Below the pieces are notes generated by a model. It was not told the DNA's origin and did no database searches. It was given only the letters and a program-made list of their open reading frames with translations. Positions 46,169 to 58,253 of a stretch of DNA of 64,000 nt are shown one piece after another. Both the position numbers and the translations under genes were made by a program. The stretch lies in assembly GCA_039881045.1 (NCBI GenBank), contig JAYWVB010000001.1:1116001-1180000 (forward strand), given 5' to 3'. Every line of letters starts with the position of its first letter. Positions within the stretch are counted from its first letter, which is position 1. The stretch is from Chaetomium olivaceum. Its lineage: Eukaryota > Ascomycota > Sordariomycetes > Sordariales > Chaetomiaceae.

Positions 46169-48563
46169 ATGAGGCCTTAGCACGCCGGTTCTACCCTAAC
46201 CCAGAAGCTGACCTTTCTGACATAGAGGACCCGGACCTGCTAGAACAGTGGGTTCCGAAGTTCAATATAGAGGAAAAGGTTACAGTGGGTGATGTTAGGG
46301 CAGTCCTTTCGAAGATTAGTCCTTGGAAGGCTCCAGGCGAGGACGACTTACCTATAGGCCTTCTTAAGGCCTGTGGGCGCCCACTGTTCAAGGTGCTAGC
46401 GGTTCTCACGGAGGCGTGTTTCCGGATCGGATGGTTTCCAGAAACATTCAAGAGAGCCAAAACAGTTGTCCTACAAAAGCCCGGAAAAGAGCCGAGTACC
46501 TACCGAACTCCAGGAGGTTACAGGCCTATAGCCCTCCTACCTACAGTTGGGAAGGTCATAGAAGCACTGGTAGCAAAGAGGATTACTAGTGCTGCAGAGG
46601 CCTACGGCCTACTACCAGCGGAGCAGATGGGAAACCGAGAGCATAGGTCAACAGAAGTAGCGATTCGGCTAGTCGTAGCCCAAGTCCAGGAGGCCTGGCG
46701 GCAGAAAGCAACCGCCTCCCTTCTACAGCTGGATATCTCAGGGGCATTCGACACCGTCAACCACACCCGGCTACTAGCCACTCTTCGGCTACAGGGTTAC
46801 CCACAGTGGGTGGTTCTGTGGGTGAAGGCGTGGTTAAGTAACAGAGTTGCGATCCTCCACTTCGACGGCCAGAAAACAGAGGACATCCCAGTCATAGCGG
46901 GAGTCCCCCAGGGCTCACCACTATCCCCGATCCTATTTATCCTCTACATTGCCTCCCTATATCAGGCCCTGAAAACAGCTCATCCACTGGTTAGCATAGT
47001 AGGGTTCGCAGACGACACAAACCTACTGGCCTTTGGAAAGAACCCAGAGGCCAATACACAGCAACTAGAAAAAGCTTGGAAGACCTGCTTGCAGTGGGCT
47101 GGTACCCGGGGGATGGCGTTTGCACCCCAAAAGTGCGAATTAATTCACTTCAACAAAGGTCGGAGACAGTGGGAGAACCCGGTGGCCCTGGCCCACCCAG
47201 GGGCTAGTGGCTACAGCACAGTTAAGCCAGTGGAATCGGCTCGGTTTCTAGGCGTCTGGCTGGACTGGAAGCTATCATGGAGGGCGCACCAACAAGCTGT
47301 GGAACGGAAACTCAAAACCCAAGATTTCGCCTTATCGAGGATTGCAGCAAAGACGTGGGGCCCGAGCCTATCCAGGGCTCGGGAGGTCTACGTAAAGTGC
47401 ATCCGCAGTGCCATAGCTTACGGAGCCTCCAGCTTCCACCAACCAACAGCTCCAAGAGCTACAGGGCCGAAGGGGCCTGCAAAGGTCTTGTCAAAAGCTC
47501 AGAACAGGAGCCTTCGAATAGTAGTAGGGGCATACAAGTCAGCTCCTATTCGGTGCTTAGAAACAGAGGCCTGGGTGCCACCGCTAGACTTATATCTCAA
47601 CAAGCGGCTGGCCGACTTCGAGGGCCGGCTACAGAAGCAGGCCCTACAATCAGGGGCTGGGCCGGAGGCCGAGAGAATAACCACGGGGCATCTAATCACT
47701 GAGGCCTGCAATAAGGTCTACCGAAGGTTCAACAAGAGGAGGAAAACCCGAGGCCGGAGGCCCCGTCAGGGCCCGCAGAGCCCCACGCCCACTGAACTAG
47801 CCGCTAGTGTAGTGGCCCAGTGGGTTAACTACAAATGGAAGATCGGGGGGAAGGATAGGGGGTCGAATACCAAGGAGGTGGTCGAACTGGCCTGGCAGGC
47901 CCGGTGGGAACAACAGAGAGCTAGTCAACAAAGTACTACTCGACAGAGGGTATTAAACAGGAGGATAGCCGACGAAGACCCCCCAGCCCTCTTATTTACC
48001 GACAAAGCTCTGATGAGACACGAAGGTCTTACAAAGGCGCAGAGCTCCCTCCTTTCCCAGGCCCGTATCGGGGATATAGGCCTCCGGGACTACCTGTTCA
48101 GGGTGAAAGTCCCGGAGGTCCGTACCCCCTATTGCGAGTGCGGGAGAGGCAGGGAGACAGTGGAGCACTTGGTGGTTTGGTGCCCCGACCCGCCGTTACA
48201 AAGGCCGTGGGACGGCAGAGAGATTCGGTCACATCGGGACCTACAAACCGTATTACGGGGAGTAGGTGCCCGGAGCAGAAGATTTGTTAGGAAGGTCCTT
48301 GGCTGGCTGATGGACTCTGGCCGGCTACTGGAGTATAGCCTAGCCAGAAGGCTGGAGCTAGAAACAGTGGATGGGGAGGGCTAGAGGGCACGGAGGCCGG
48401 CAAAGGGCCTCCTTTCTTTTGCAGTATGACGGATTCACAGATTGTTGTCTCAAAGTGGTAGACAGAGGTTTTTATCCGGCCTATACGGTACGGTTCCCTT
48501 TGTAAATAGCAGTAGAAGGACCGGCGCGCCCCAGGGCATATCGGTGTAGGAAATAATAATAAA
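46169..48563 (+). mobile_element. 5'-truncated non-LTR retrotransposon (Tad-like LINE)
   Basis: A 2.4-kb insertion bounded by a perfect 12-bp duplication. The left end starts inside the ORF2 coding region, so it is 5'-truncated. The right end has a 180-nt 3' UTR and an AAATAATAATAAA tail. The reverse-transcriptase frame is still open and there is no obvious C-to-T decay, which suggests a recent insertion in a genome type that often has RIP. Confidence 0.92.
46171..48384 (+). CDS. LINE ORF2 fragment: reverse transcriptase
   Basis: Open for 737 codons from the truncated left end (first ATG-type start 46285 is internal). RT blocks: SPWKAPGEDDLPIGLLK, GGYRPIALLPTVGKVIEAL, LLQLDISGAFDTVNHTRL, AGVPQGSPLSPILFILYI, and the catalytic FADD box in VGFADDTNLLAFG. 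After the thumb comes a Cys/His motif, CECGRGRETVEHLVVWC, typical of Tad/I-clade fungal LINE C termini. No RNase H domain is visible between thumb and Cys/His motif, and the endonuclease is lost by truncation. The product is not expected to be autonomous. Confidence 0.93.
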   Translation, partial: EALARRFYPNPEADLSDIEDPDLLEQWVPKFNIEEKVTVGDVRAVLSKISPWKAPGEDDLPIGLLKACGRPLFKVLAVLTEACFRIGWFPETFKRAKTVVLQKPGKEPSTYRTPGGYRPIALLPTVGKVIEALVAKRITSAAEAYGLLPAEQMGNREHRSTEVAIRLVVAQVQEAWRQKATASLLQLDISGAFDTVNHTRLLATLRLQGYPQWVVLWVKAWLSNRVAILHFDGQKTEDIPVIAGVPQGSPLSPILFILYIASLYQALKTAHPLVSIVGFADDTNLLAFGKNPEANTQQLEKAWKTCLQWAGTRGMAFAPQKCELIHFNKGRRQWENPVALAHPGASGYSTVKPVESARFLGVWLDWKLSWRAHQQAVERKLKTQDFALSRIAAKTWGPSLSRAREVYVKCIRSAIAYGASSFHQPTAPRATGPKGPAKVLSKAQNRSLRIVVGAYKSAPIRCLETEAWVPPLDLYLNKRLADFEGRLQKQALQSGAGPEAERITTGHLITEACNKVYRRFNKRRKTRGRRPRQGPQSPTPTELAASVVAQWVNYKWKIGGKDRGSNTKEVVELAWQARWEQQRASQQSTTRQRVLNRRIADEDPPALLFTDKALMRHEGLTKAQSSLLSQARIGDIGLRDYLFRVKVPEVRTPYCECGRGRETVEHLVVWCPDPPLQRPWDGREIRSHRDLQTVLRGVGARSRRFVRKVLGWLMDSGRLLEYSLARRLELETVDGEG

Positions 48564-48575
48564 TATTTTCTGCTC
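48564..48575 (+). repeat. Target-site duplication, right copy
   Basis: TATTTTCTGCTC, identical to 46157-46168. Confidence 0.85.
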
Positions 48576-51500
48576 CTTCCTGCTCCTCTTGTTTCCAGGT
48601 TGTGCTATCTCAAAGTTTAGACCCGGTTTAGCCCCTCATCCAATGTCAACATCACTACGGTGAACAGTACCTACTTAAACAAAGCATCTCGCACCTTCCA
48701 GTACACGTCACTGACTGATATCGGATATTTTCTCTTCTTTGCCTCGTTCTCTGCAACATTTATTGCCCTTGGTTTGCCCGATGTTTAAACTTTAACAGCT
48801 GAGAGCATGACATGGGTTCCCACGGCGGGGATGTCTGTGTTCAGGGGTGAAATCGCCAACAAGGAGGAGATATCACGATAATTAGATTTGCCGTTACAAT
48901 GAAGGAAGTATTATATTTATCTCACAATGTTAGTGATCTACATGAGCTAACTCACATTGCGATGGTGGCCTCAAGGGAAGCTCAACTTAGGTGCTGTGGC
49001 GAGGTCAGCAAAACTACTTACGTGAATGGATACGATCATGTCCAACAACAATTACAGCTATTCCAACAGAAAGCAAATACGATACTGAAGCACCGTGGCG
49101 AAAAAGAACACATTCACCTCACGGAGGGTTAATGTTTAGTTCATCGATCGGTCATTGACCTTTAAGTACCGTGTACAGAACTTCAAGTCTTTTCCGCAAC
49201 CTTGGCTGGGAAGTGGGAAATAAAGGGGCTCAGGCAACTCCTACCCTTTGTTTACATACAGCTGGCCCTTACTGTCTTTCCTTGGACAAACCACCACGGA
49301 TCGCCTTTCAGGGGTTGCCATCAAAGCCAAAAGAACCCTTTTGTCAATGAAGGACCAAATCTCTGTGAGCATTTTCTGTGCGAGAATTTGGTTTTCCTCG
49401 TGAAGTCCTTCATCACCCCCAGACCAGACCTCAGACTCAGCCGCAGCTCCCAGAGCAATGCAACAACATCCGGCAGAACATTTCAGCTTCGCCAGGCCGG
49501 TAAGTTTCCAATCGCTCCTGAAAGAAGGTGAAGCTCCCTAAACTAGGAGCACCTCAGCTCGTCATGGGTATAAACACCACCATGTCGTCAACTGGCGAGT
49601 CAACGACCGAACATCTTGCCCTTGTCAAATTGTTGCGAACCATCCTGCCATGGGTTTTGGTTGAGTCCGGTCATGATATGCCCATAATGGGATAGCCAGC
49701 CCGTAGGTGGGTATGCCTGCACGACGACAGTGGCTGGGTGTGCCAATAACACGGCGACTTTTCAGCCACTCCTACTCGAAGGTCGGGGAAACAAGCAACC
49801 GTCGCGCTCTCAGGTTCCTCCGTCTCAAACTCGAGTCAGCCCAACAATAGCAATTACTGAAGGGATCGACATGAAAACGGAACTCCACCGCCAGACGAAC
49901 CCCCGCCAGCTCGTCGCGGGCTTCGGTCTATGGCCCGTCTCGTCTTTGACCCGAACGGCGTCGACAAACCCTTGGTGGCGAAAAGACGCGATGGCTGATG
50001 AAGCCGTGAAGCAGACAGGGGTAGGCGAGAGAAGCACTAAGCCGAAAGCCACGCCGCGTTTCCTTATCGGGTCGCCGCGTTCCCGCGTGTGGAGTGCAGC
50101 CGCTCGTCAAGAGCCCCTGCCGCCTCAGCCACAATAACGACACACCTTGGGCTGGGCTGGGCCGGGGGCTCTGCGGCCGCCTCGTTCTGAATTCCTCCCT
50201 TGATAACTTTCCCCCATCTGGCCTGGCTCTTCGCCATCTCCAAGTCTCACGCAATGGGGTGGGACTGCCGGAGATCCTGAGACTGGTCCGCGTCCCGGGT
50301 GGATGACGGATGGGTTCGAGCTAATATGACAAGACCTTCGAGACTCTCTGATCGCCGTGTTTGTGCAACGCGAAGAAGGCCGGCCAGTCTTCATCTTAAG
50401 ACACAAAACAGTCTTTTTCTGGAAGGCCAACCGAGGAGAATGACGGGCGATTGGTGTTTTCGATTTCTGCAAGCCTGATCTGCCGCCACGGTAACATTGA
50501 GCGAGTCACGGCGGACAGGCACCCTCGCACCCTGCATAACCCCGTAGTGTAGGTCGGCGAGGTGGGCCGGGTCGGCATCGGTGTTCACCACTCCACTCCC
50601 CTCATCAGGTCTTTCTCGTCAGCAAGGTCCCGGGCAAAAGGTCCCACGGAGATCTTGGACCAGATTCTGGGTTTCGATGGATGCGGTGACGAAAAGGGTA
50701 CCTTTCTCCCCACCCCCCCCAAGGGTGAATCCGCCTTGGCTTCTCTCGGCAGGCCAAACCTGCTGCGCTGTCAGGCGCCGACCGAGTCGAGGCGCAGCAT
50801 CCAGACTCCGCGGCGTTGAAGGGAACGGCTTGGTCGGCCCCTCATTCGATGGAGCCGAGTTGGGTTGTTGAAGAAAACCCCCCCCCAACTAACACTTACA
50901 CTAAAGCAGCCATGACTGAACCAATGATTCGACGCTGGAGACGAGAAAGATAACCGGCCAGTGTCAAAGTCGAATTGCCCCCTTCGGTAAGCCTCCCAGG
51001 ACTTGATAGGACTCTGTGTCACGGGCCCGTCACAGGACGCCTGTGCCTGGCGGTACACCGCATTGTGGTCTTCACCCGAGACAGCGAGACAGGGCAGAAT
51101 CGTCAGATGTAGGAGATCTGCATCGACAACGGGCAGGATTGATTGGGCTTGGGGGGCATGGACTGTGAGGTGACACCCTTGCTGCACAGAATTTTCTTTT
51201 GCCTACGTTGTTTACCTGCTGTCAGAACGAGGCAGACACTTGCCTCGTGATGCGGCCGCGGCCTCCGCGCATGTGAGATGGAAGTGGCAGGCAAGCAGTG
51301 GATCTGTCAGTCTAACCACTTCTATTAGAAGGATATTCGTGGGGAAGACGAAGAGATACTAAGAGATCTAATCATGCCAATGCAATCCAATGAACGTATC
51401 ATTACAAACAAATAAGAGCCAGGTGATGATGCCCATGTCCTCTGTAACCCCCTCCAATAAATCAACAAATAGGTATCGGACAAGAAAAGAAATCGTAGCT

Positions 51501-51659
51501 AGGTATCTCTGTGGTCATGACTCGTAACGCATAACCTCTCCTTCCTGTAAACGTAGGAAAATCCAAAAGTGAACGAATTATTACCCGTAGCCGTAGCCTC
51601 CCAGCCCACCAGCACAGCACAGCACAGCACCAAGTAAACAAAACAAACCCCATCATCAA
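48576..51659. other. 3-kb gene-poor stretch
   Basis: Between the LINE and the 3' end of the C2H2 gene. Several frames of 60-140 codons exist on both strands but overlap each other, show no domain and have no consistent splice structure. No tRNA, transposon or satellite seen. Could hide non-coding RNAs. Confidence 0.5.
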
Positions 51660-53630
51660 TCAATCATCCTCCTCCCCCTCCGCATCCTCCTCCTCCCCGA
51701 CACCAGAACCAGAAACCACAATCTCCTCTCCCTCCTCCTCCTCCTCCTCCTCCTCCACATCCTCCATCTCATCCACCATCTCCTCCACCTTCACCTTCCC
51801 CCCGCCAACCGGCGCAGTAACAACCACATTCCCGCCCGGCCCCCTCTTCAACGGCGCCTTTAACACCCACCCCTCCCCCTCCCCGTCCCCCTTGGGGATA
51901 ATGATCGCCACCTCCTTACTCGCCGCCCACTCCACCAGGCTCCGGTCCCCCTCCCCGCCAAACACCACCCGCCCTTCCTTCCCCCCATTACCACCCGCAC
52001 CCATACAACCCCCATTGTTAGAGGAGGAAGTAACGCCGCCGCCGCGAGCAGCGCGATCCATGTGCTTGGCGACGTGCTCCATGCGGTCGTTCCACGCGCC
52101 GTCGCCGCGGAAGGGCGGCGCGGCGCAGCCCGCCACCGGACACCGCATGTACTGCGGCAGGTGGCAGCGCGGGCGGATGGCGGTGGCTTGGAGATGCTTG
52201 AGGCGGGCGTTCCATGCGGTTAGGGCGGAGGAGGTTGCGGGGGAGGTGGTTTTGGAGGTGGTTTTGGAGGAGGAGGTGGTGCCGGTGGTGGGGAGGTCTT
52301 TGGCTTCTTTGGGGGCGTGCATGCGCTTGAGGTGCTGGGTGAAGAGGTCTTTGCGGTTGAAGATGGCGCCGGTGGGTTGGGAGGGGGTGGTTGTGGTGGT
52401 GGTGGTGTCGGGGCCGGAGAGGGTGTGGGTTTGGTCTTGGGTGTTGGCTTTGGCACAGGTGCCTTCGGTGCAGACCCAGTAGTTGAGGAGGAGGTGCTGG
52501 GTCGAGACGTGGCGCTTCCATTCGTTCTTGTTGGCGAAGGTCGAGCTGCAGCCGGCAAAGTCGAAGACGCAGTTGAAGGGGCGGCGGTGTTCTTTGTTGA
52601 GGTGGGCTTCGAGGTCGGACTGGGAGCTGAAGTTGTTCTTCTTGCAGTCCGGGCAGATGAGGCGCGCTTTGTTGCTAGACGAAAGGGTGGTTGCACGAGG
52701 GGCCGCGGTGGCATTGGCGCCCCGGGTGCGCGTTCGTCGGGCGGGTGAGGCGGAAGCGGCGATGGCTACTTTGTCTCCGCGCCGCGCTGGCGTCCGGCCG
52801 CTCGTCCGCAGCCTCTTGCTCGGCTGGTAATCCTCGTCGTCATCGTCGTTTCGGCGCTTGCGCAGGGGTTCGCCTTCTGAGCTCGCCTCGTCTTCCAGTG
52901 GTGGGTACTGGCTTGGAGTCTCCATCTCCTCCTTGACGATGGATCGCATCGGCTCAAGCCCAGGCTGGCTACCGGTAAAATCAAGGGCAGCGGCGCTCTG
53001 TGGTAGCTCCAGATCGTGGCCGGCGTGGCTGTCGAAGTAGCTCGGTTGGACAGGAGTAAAGTCAAAATCGGGGATCCCGTTTTCGCTCTCACTGTACTCG
53101 AGTTGCTGGGTAGAATTGACTTCGTAGGGGTTTACGTAGTCGGGCCCCATGCTCGTGAACTGAACTGCGTGGGCCGTCGGCTCTAGGGGCAGGAATCCTT
53201 GGAAGGGAGAGAGCAAGTTCGTGTCAGGTGGCGTTCTCGGGTAGCCGTCGTGGTACGACTCGGTGTCTGGCGGAGGGCTGAGTCCACTACCGGGCGGTGA
53301 CGGTTCGATTGACGAAAGGGGGCTCGCGCATCGGGCATAGGATGACGACGCCGGCGGGAGGGTTATCGCTGGGCGGAGCGGACCGTGTCCGGGCACCTGC
53401 CTTGGGAGGTCGCCAACAAAGTATGCTGCGTGGCTCTCTTTCATGGACCGGTGAACAGGAGCGCCCCAGATGTTGTCATAGGGGGTCGAGGGGGGAGTCT
53501 GGAGGTCAGGGTCGATGAACGTTATTCCGTTCGAGCCTCCGAGGCCATCTTCAAACCCATTGTAAGGCTGACTCATGAAGTGTAGGTCGTCGGGAAAGGC
53601 AGCTCCCCCGAGAACGTAGGGGTTGACCAT
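51660..53630 (-). CDS. Fungal C2H2 zinc-finger transcription regulator A
   Basis: Single-exon frame, 656 aa from ATG at 53630; an open extension to 53723 has only a TTG start. N-terminal half is Pro/Ser-rich and acidic, likely activation-type. A basic stretch (KRRN, SKRLRTSGRTPARR) may be an NLS. Zinc motifs: CPDCKKNNFSSQSDLEAHLN, CVFDFAGCSSTFANKNEWKR with the following HVSTQH, then CTEGTCAKAN...FNRKDLFTQHLKRMH with a Thr/Ser-rich insert, and CPVAGCAAPPFRGDGAWNDR with MEHVAKH. The tail is very acidic (E-run). Layout matches the second C2H2 gene at 60412-63433. Target genes unknown. Confidence 0.85.
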   Translation of the reverse strand: MVNPYVLGGAAFPDDLHFMSQPYNGFEDGLGGSNGITFIDPDLQTPPSTPYDNIWGAPVHRSMKESHAAYFVGDLPRQVPGHGPLRPAITLPPASSSYARCASPLSSIEPSPPGSGLSPPPDTESYHDGYPRTPPDTNLLSPFQGFLPLEPTAHAVQFTSMGPDYVNPYEVNSTQQLEYSESENGIPDFDFTPVQPSYFDSHAGHDLELPQSAAALDFTGSQPGLEPMRSIVKEEMETPSQYPPLEDEASSEGEPLRKRRNDDDDEDYQPSKRLRTSGRTPARRGDKVAIAASASPARRTRTRGANATAAPRATTLSSSNKARLICPDCKKNNFSSQSDLEAHLNKEHRRPFNCVFDFAGCSSTFANKNEWKRHVSTQHLLLNYWVCTEGTCAKANTQDQTHTLSGPDTTTTTTTPSQPTGAIFNRKDLFTQHLKRMHAPKEAKDLPTTGTTSSSKTTSKTTSPATSSALTAWNARLKHLQATAIRPRCHLPQYMRCPVAGCAAPPFRGDGAWNDRMEHVAKHMDRAARGGGVTSSSNNGGCMGAGGNGGKEGRVVFGGEGDRSLVEWAASKEVAIIIPKGDGEGEGWVLKAPLKRGPGGNVVVTAPVGGGKVKVEEMVDEMEDVEEEEEEEEGEEIVVSGSGVGEEEDAEGEEDD

Positions 53631-56600
53631 GGCGGGAGCGGGACGGCTTTTCAACCTTGTGCCTGGAAGGGTAACGGATGGGATGTATGTGCTCTGGACG
53701 GTAACGTTTGTTTGAGGATCCAAGGCGTAGTGGTGATGGAGAATGAGTGTTTGTAAGTGATGATACTAAAGCACTTTCCGGTTTGAGAGCAGCAGGGGAC
53801 AAGATTGCGGCGGTGGCAGGATATATGTATGGTCAAGGTACGGGGGGGTGGTCTGAAGGGGGGTCATGGGCTTGTCCTCGACTCGACGGAGAGCGAAGCG
53901 GGTCTGCCACATGGGAAGCGGGAAGGCGCAGTTTCGAGAGGAAAGATGGGCATTTGGGCATGGTTTGTTGCTTGTCAACGGAAACTGTACTGTGTACGTG
54001 TACGTATGTACATACGGACGAGATGGAGGGGCCATGGGTGCGAACCTCCCCCTCCCGGGGGGCGTCAACTCTTCCAGCGGTCCTGGGTGGGTCTCCCCGG
54101 TCTCTGCGGCAGCTCAGTTTCCCCCTCCCATTGTTGCGGAGGGGGAGCGTGCTCGAGGGGAGCAGAGCCGCATCAAAGGTACGTACTCAGGGTAGGGCAA
54201 GGAGCACGCTCGCTGGGGCTGAGCAAGGCCGTCTTGGCCTTCGCGAGTTGGCTTGCAGCTGCACGCACTTCCGTCTCCTGCACCCCTGAGAGCCGGTGTT
54301 GGCGTCAACGTGTGGATCATTCATATGGCTGTGCCGCACGAGCACAGTTCGAGGGCAGCCAACAGCTGATCAGAAGGGACACGGCGGGAATCCGTGGACC
54401 GTCGTCAAGACCCGCCGTCTTGTTTTCTGATCTTTCCGCAGGTTAGGCTATCCTCGGGACGGAAGGGGGCGTCGTCCGCGGCCCACCGTAAGTGAGGTCG
54501 TTATTCGACGTCGGAGACGGTAAGTTGGCTGTCTTGTCCATAAGTCACGTTCCAAGTGGAGAGTGACAGAACCTGTCGTTTTAACGATCGGCCAACGAGA
54601 GCAGCGGGGCAAGTCGCAGCTAGGAGAGTCTGAACGACTTTGCGGCTCTTCTATGCACCTAAGGTGGGCAGTGTAGTCGTGGTAGGAAAGTCGGCACTGT
54701 CGGGTACGAATAAGGTAGGTTGTTTTGTTGGCAATGCGGCAGAGAGGCAACTCAATCGGCGGTGGAACCTCAGCTCAGTCTCTTCTCATCAGACCTCGCA
54801 CAAACCAAGATTGGATAATTGATTAGAAATGTGGTTTTTTTGTCAGAATAGCCCCCAACCTCTTCTCAGTCATCGGCGGGAGAATGAGAAGGTACTGTGT
54901 ACAGGAAAATCAGAAAAGCCACGCGGAGTTTTGTCCGAATTGCATTTGCGCCGCATCAATATGATTCCCAAATTCATTGTTTGTTTGGCGCACTCCGACG
55001 GCCTCTTTCCACAATCGGTTTCTCTCCGTTAGTGGCACATACTGTGTAGGCATGGAATGTGATTGAATGAGAATGATGATGATGATGATGATGATGGAAT
55101 TAGAAAAGCCAACTAAAAGATAACGGACAGAATCTGGCACAGTCACCGTTTCTTTGTGGGTCGCGGGTCGCGGCGCGAGAAGTTAGCGGCAACCCAACGT
55201 GAAGGCGTCAGAAAAATGGAAGGAGGCATTCAAAGACCTTTCTTGGCAAAATGGTCGCCTGAAAACAGAGCTGCCCCTGTGGCCCCACCATCAACCCCAC
55301 CTGTACCCTTGCTTGCCGCGACCCTGCGGGGCTATCCGTTGCGATAAAAGGACCACTTTTTTGGGCCGCTTGAAGGGTCTCTCTGGGCGCCACAGTTTGA
55401 GGCCCACAGCCCTGCGAAAGATTTCGCGTGCTGACCGCGAAAGTGGATGAGGTGGGCTGGTGGGGTTCCTTCCCGTCGCGGTTGATGAGACACCCGCAAT
55501 GAGAGACAACAACCTGGAAGTTCCATTCCGACCCGGGTCTGTTGCATTGCGGATTGCGGGCTACTGTGGGCGACTGTGGGCTACTGACAGTAGCCTCCTG
55601 TGGGAGACCGAGGCGGGAGAAGACCAATTCTAATCGGGGGTTGGCTAGAGGTACGAAGTACGAAGCAAGTACGTATACACGATACACACCTCGTCATCGG
55701 CAGATCTCTCGACTGCAACATCAAACTTTGACACTTTCGGTAATTTGCTTGTACCGTATAAGTTGCTTGCATCGATCGTGGTTTGCAAGTTGCAGTTGCA
55801 GTTGCAGTTGCTGCCGGGTGGTTTGCAGCTGCCGGCGCCTGCCGCCGTTGCAACCAAATCGATCATTCCTCGGTCGCCGTGCCTGGTTCGGTAACGCAGA
55901 CATCCGTTCGACCACTTTCCATGTCACGAACCGTGCCGTGGCACGTCACCAGGCGCCAGGCGAGGGTAATCATTGTTGCCCAGTCAAGGTGTGTATGTGT
56001 GTGTGTGTCTATCCGTCCGTCCATCTATCAGGTGCATCTAAAAATGTATACACACACAGTAACGGACTGCGCGGTTAGCGGTTAGGCATGGCACCGTATG
56101 TGCATGACAATCTCGAAACCCCCAAATCTGCAAGCAAGTCCTAATCGAGGCCGCGGCCATCATCGGGCACCCGGGCACCCGGCATTGCAACCGCTCAACT
56201 CGTCAGCTTCCCCATCGACCCCATCCCAGCACTCTGGCTCTGCTCCTCCATTCTTCGGCTCCTTCTCGCCCAATTCGGTACCATGCCGCCGCCTCTCTGT
56301 ACCACCTCCGGACCAGCACCGGATGAGGCCTTCCCTGCCACTGCCGCCAACACCTACCTTGGAAAGAAGGGAAGGGAAAACTTGGTGGACAACACAGAGG
56401 GAGGAGGCTCTATCATTTCTCATGCAGCTTCCCATTTCCCTCAGATCCCGTCACCTCACTCTCATCCGACGAGACTGATTCGTGAGAGGCCGCATCCAGC
56501 CCCCTTCGCCCCCGATCCGTTCCCATCTCCCGGCCGCGCCGCCTTCAAGCTGCATTACCACGTCGACCTCGTCTCGTCTCTGCACATCAGCGATCGGCTG

Positions 56601-58253
56601 GCGTGTGGCGTTATTAAAGCCCGACTGACCCAAAGAAGCCAATAAACTGGAGGGCTGAAGCCCGAACCAGCAAACCGTCCCTTCCGTGGCTGTTGTAGCC
56701 GCCAGACAAGCAGCAGTGCCGCACCAGCCTACCGTTTCCCAGGGCTACGGTACTGTGTATAGATGGCTTCAAGACAAGGCCCTGAGCTGAGCCCAAGAGG
56801 CGCAACAAGCCGCCACCGTTGTTGAATCTGTTCAGGCATCGTAGCGTGTGGCCTTGTGTCACCTCCGACACACGCCAACTCTTCAAGGGCCACGACGACT
56901 CGCCGCTGTCTCCTCTCCCCTTCACCGTGTTATTGGAACTGGCTCGAGCACTGTGCCGTCACCGCTACTACTACCTCGACTCCAGCAGTACCGTTCCCGT
57001 GTCATCGACCATCGTATCTTGTTACGCATGTAGAAGCTGGTCAAGTCTGATTCTCGGAGAGCCCGAACGACCAGTAGTCATATCCTCATCTCGGCTATGT
57101 GTAAGTAAGAATGTGCTCCATGCAGCCCCCAAGCAAGGAGGTATGCCATGCATAGAAAGGCCGAAACATGCAACCCATCTAACCCACGCGCCTGGCGTCG
57201 TCCAGAGTTGACAATTTCCCGCCTTGAACAGGTCCGGTTGGTCGCCGGCCACGCCGACCAGCGTATGCCGGCAGCATCCCAACAGCATCTCCTGAAACAC
57301 TGCGCCGCTTTGGGGATGTTCAACTACACTAGCAACGTCGCCCCCCCTTAGTGAACAAGACAACAACCAAAATGACCACACCCGCACACGCACGGGCGCA
57401 CGATCTTGTGCCTGAAGTAGTTCTCCAGTCCGAGACACGAGTCCTCGCCCCCAGCCACGCGGCTACTCAACCAATCCCCCACCCGTGATCGATGCGCCAG
57501 GGGTAAAAGAACACAAACAACATCCCAGCCGCCGGACACACCCACCGCAGAAGAAACAATAGAACATTCCTCCGTCCCTACACATGCTTCAGGAGAGACA
57601 AAGACCGGCCCATTCCCCCGACCAGAGACATGCGCATACACGAGACAGGCAAACCCCCGCAAGACATTGTCTCACGAAGTAATTGGTCCCTCACACCTCC
57701 CCCGCCGTCCTTCACCTGCCATGCCCTGTCCATGATCCCAATCGCTGCATCTTACCCGCCGTGGCACCTTCGTCGTCCTTCGCCGCCACCGCCATGCTCC
57801 GCGTGCATCGGACGATCTGCCCATGCTTTGTCTCTAGCCATTCGTCGATCTTGTAAACACCCCCTGAACCGCCCTAGTGCGCTCGTTGTGGGATAGCCAG
57901 CCGGAAGGCGTCCTTGCCGTGGGCCGCCGCCACCCAGCTAGAGGAGAACCCTTGCCTAAAAGTCGCGATCGCGATAGTATGTACAGGAGACTTATCTCCC
58001 TACCTACCGTCTGGCGCAGCCTTCCCCCGCTTTTCACTGCCTAACCCTCCGCGCCACGCGCTTGGAGAGGACAATATCAAGCCCCAACCGGAGCAAGATC
58101 AACTAACTTCTTGCACCGCCCTCCGGCGGCATGGCGGCAGGGGCAGCAAAGGCCAGTGAGGGCAAGCACCGCCAGACCGGGCTAGACCGGAATTGAGCGG
58201 GGGAAGCTAGAAGAGGCTGGGCCGACTTAACCAGGCAGCGAAGAGTTGATTAG
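53631..58253. other. 4.6-kb gene-poor upstream region with microsatellites
   Basis: Upstream of C2H2 gene A. It contains a GATGAT run (55074-55096), four GTTGCA hexamers (55790-55812) and a TGTGTGTGTGTGTC tract (55996-56010). Small frames on both strands are not coherent. Long leaders and enhancers are common at fungal regulator genes, so this is probably regulatory, but no element was identified. Confidence 0.5.

Noticed and set aside
48899..51294. Short frames of 60-140 codons in the gene-poor stretch
   Set aside because: Overlap on both strands, no coding composition, no splice sites joining them.
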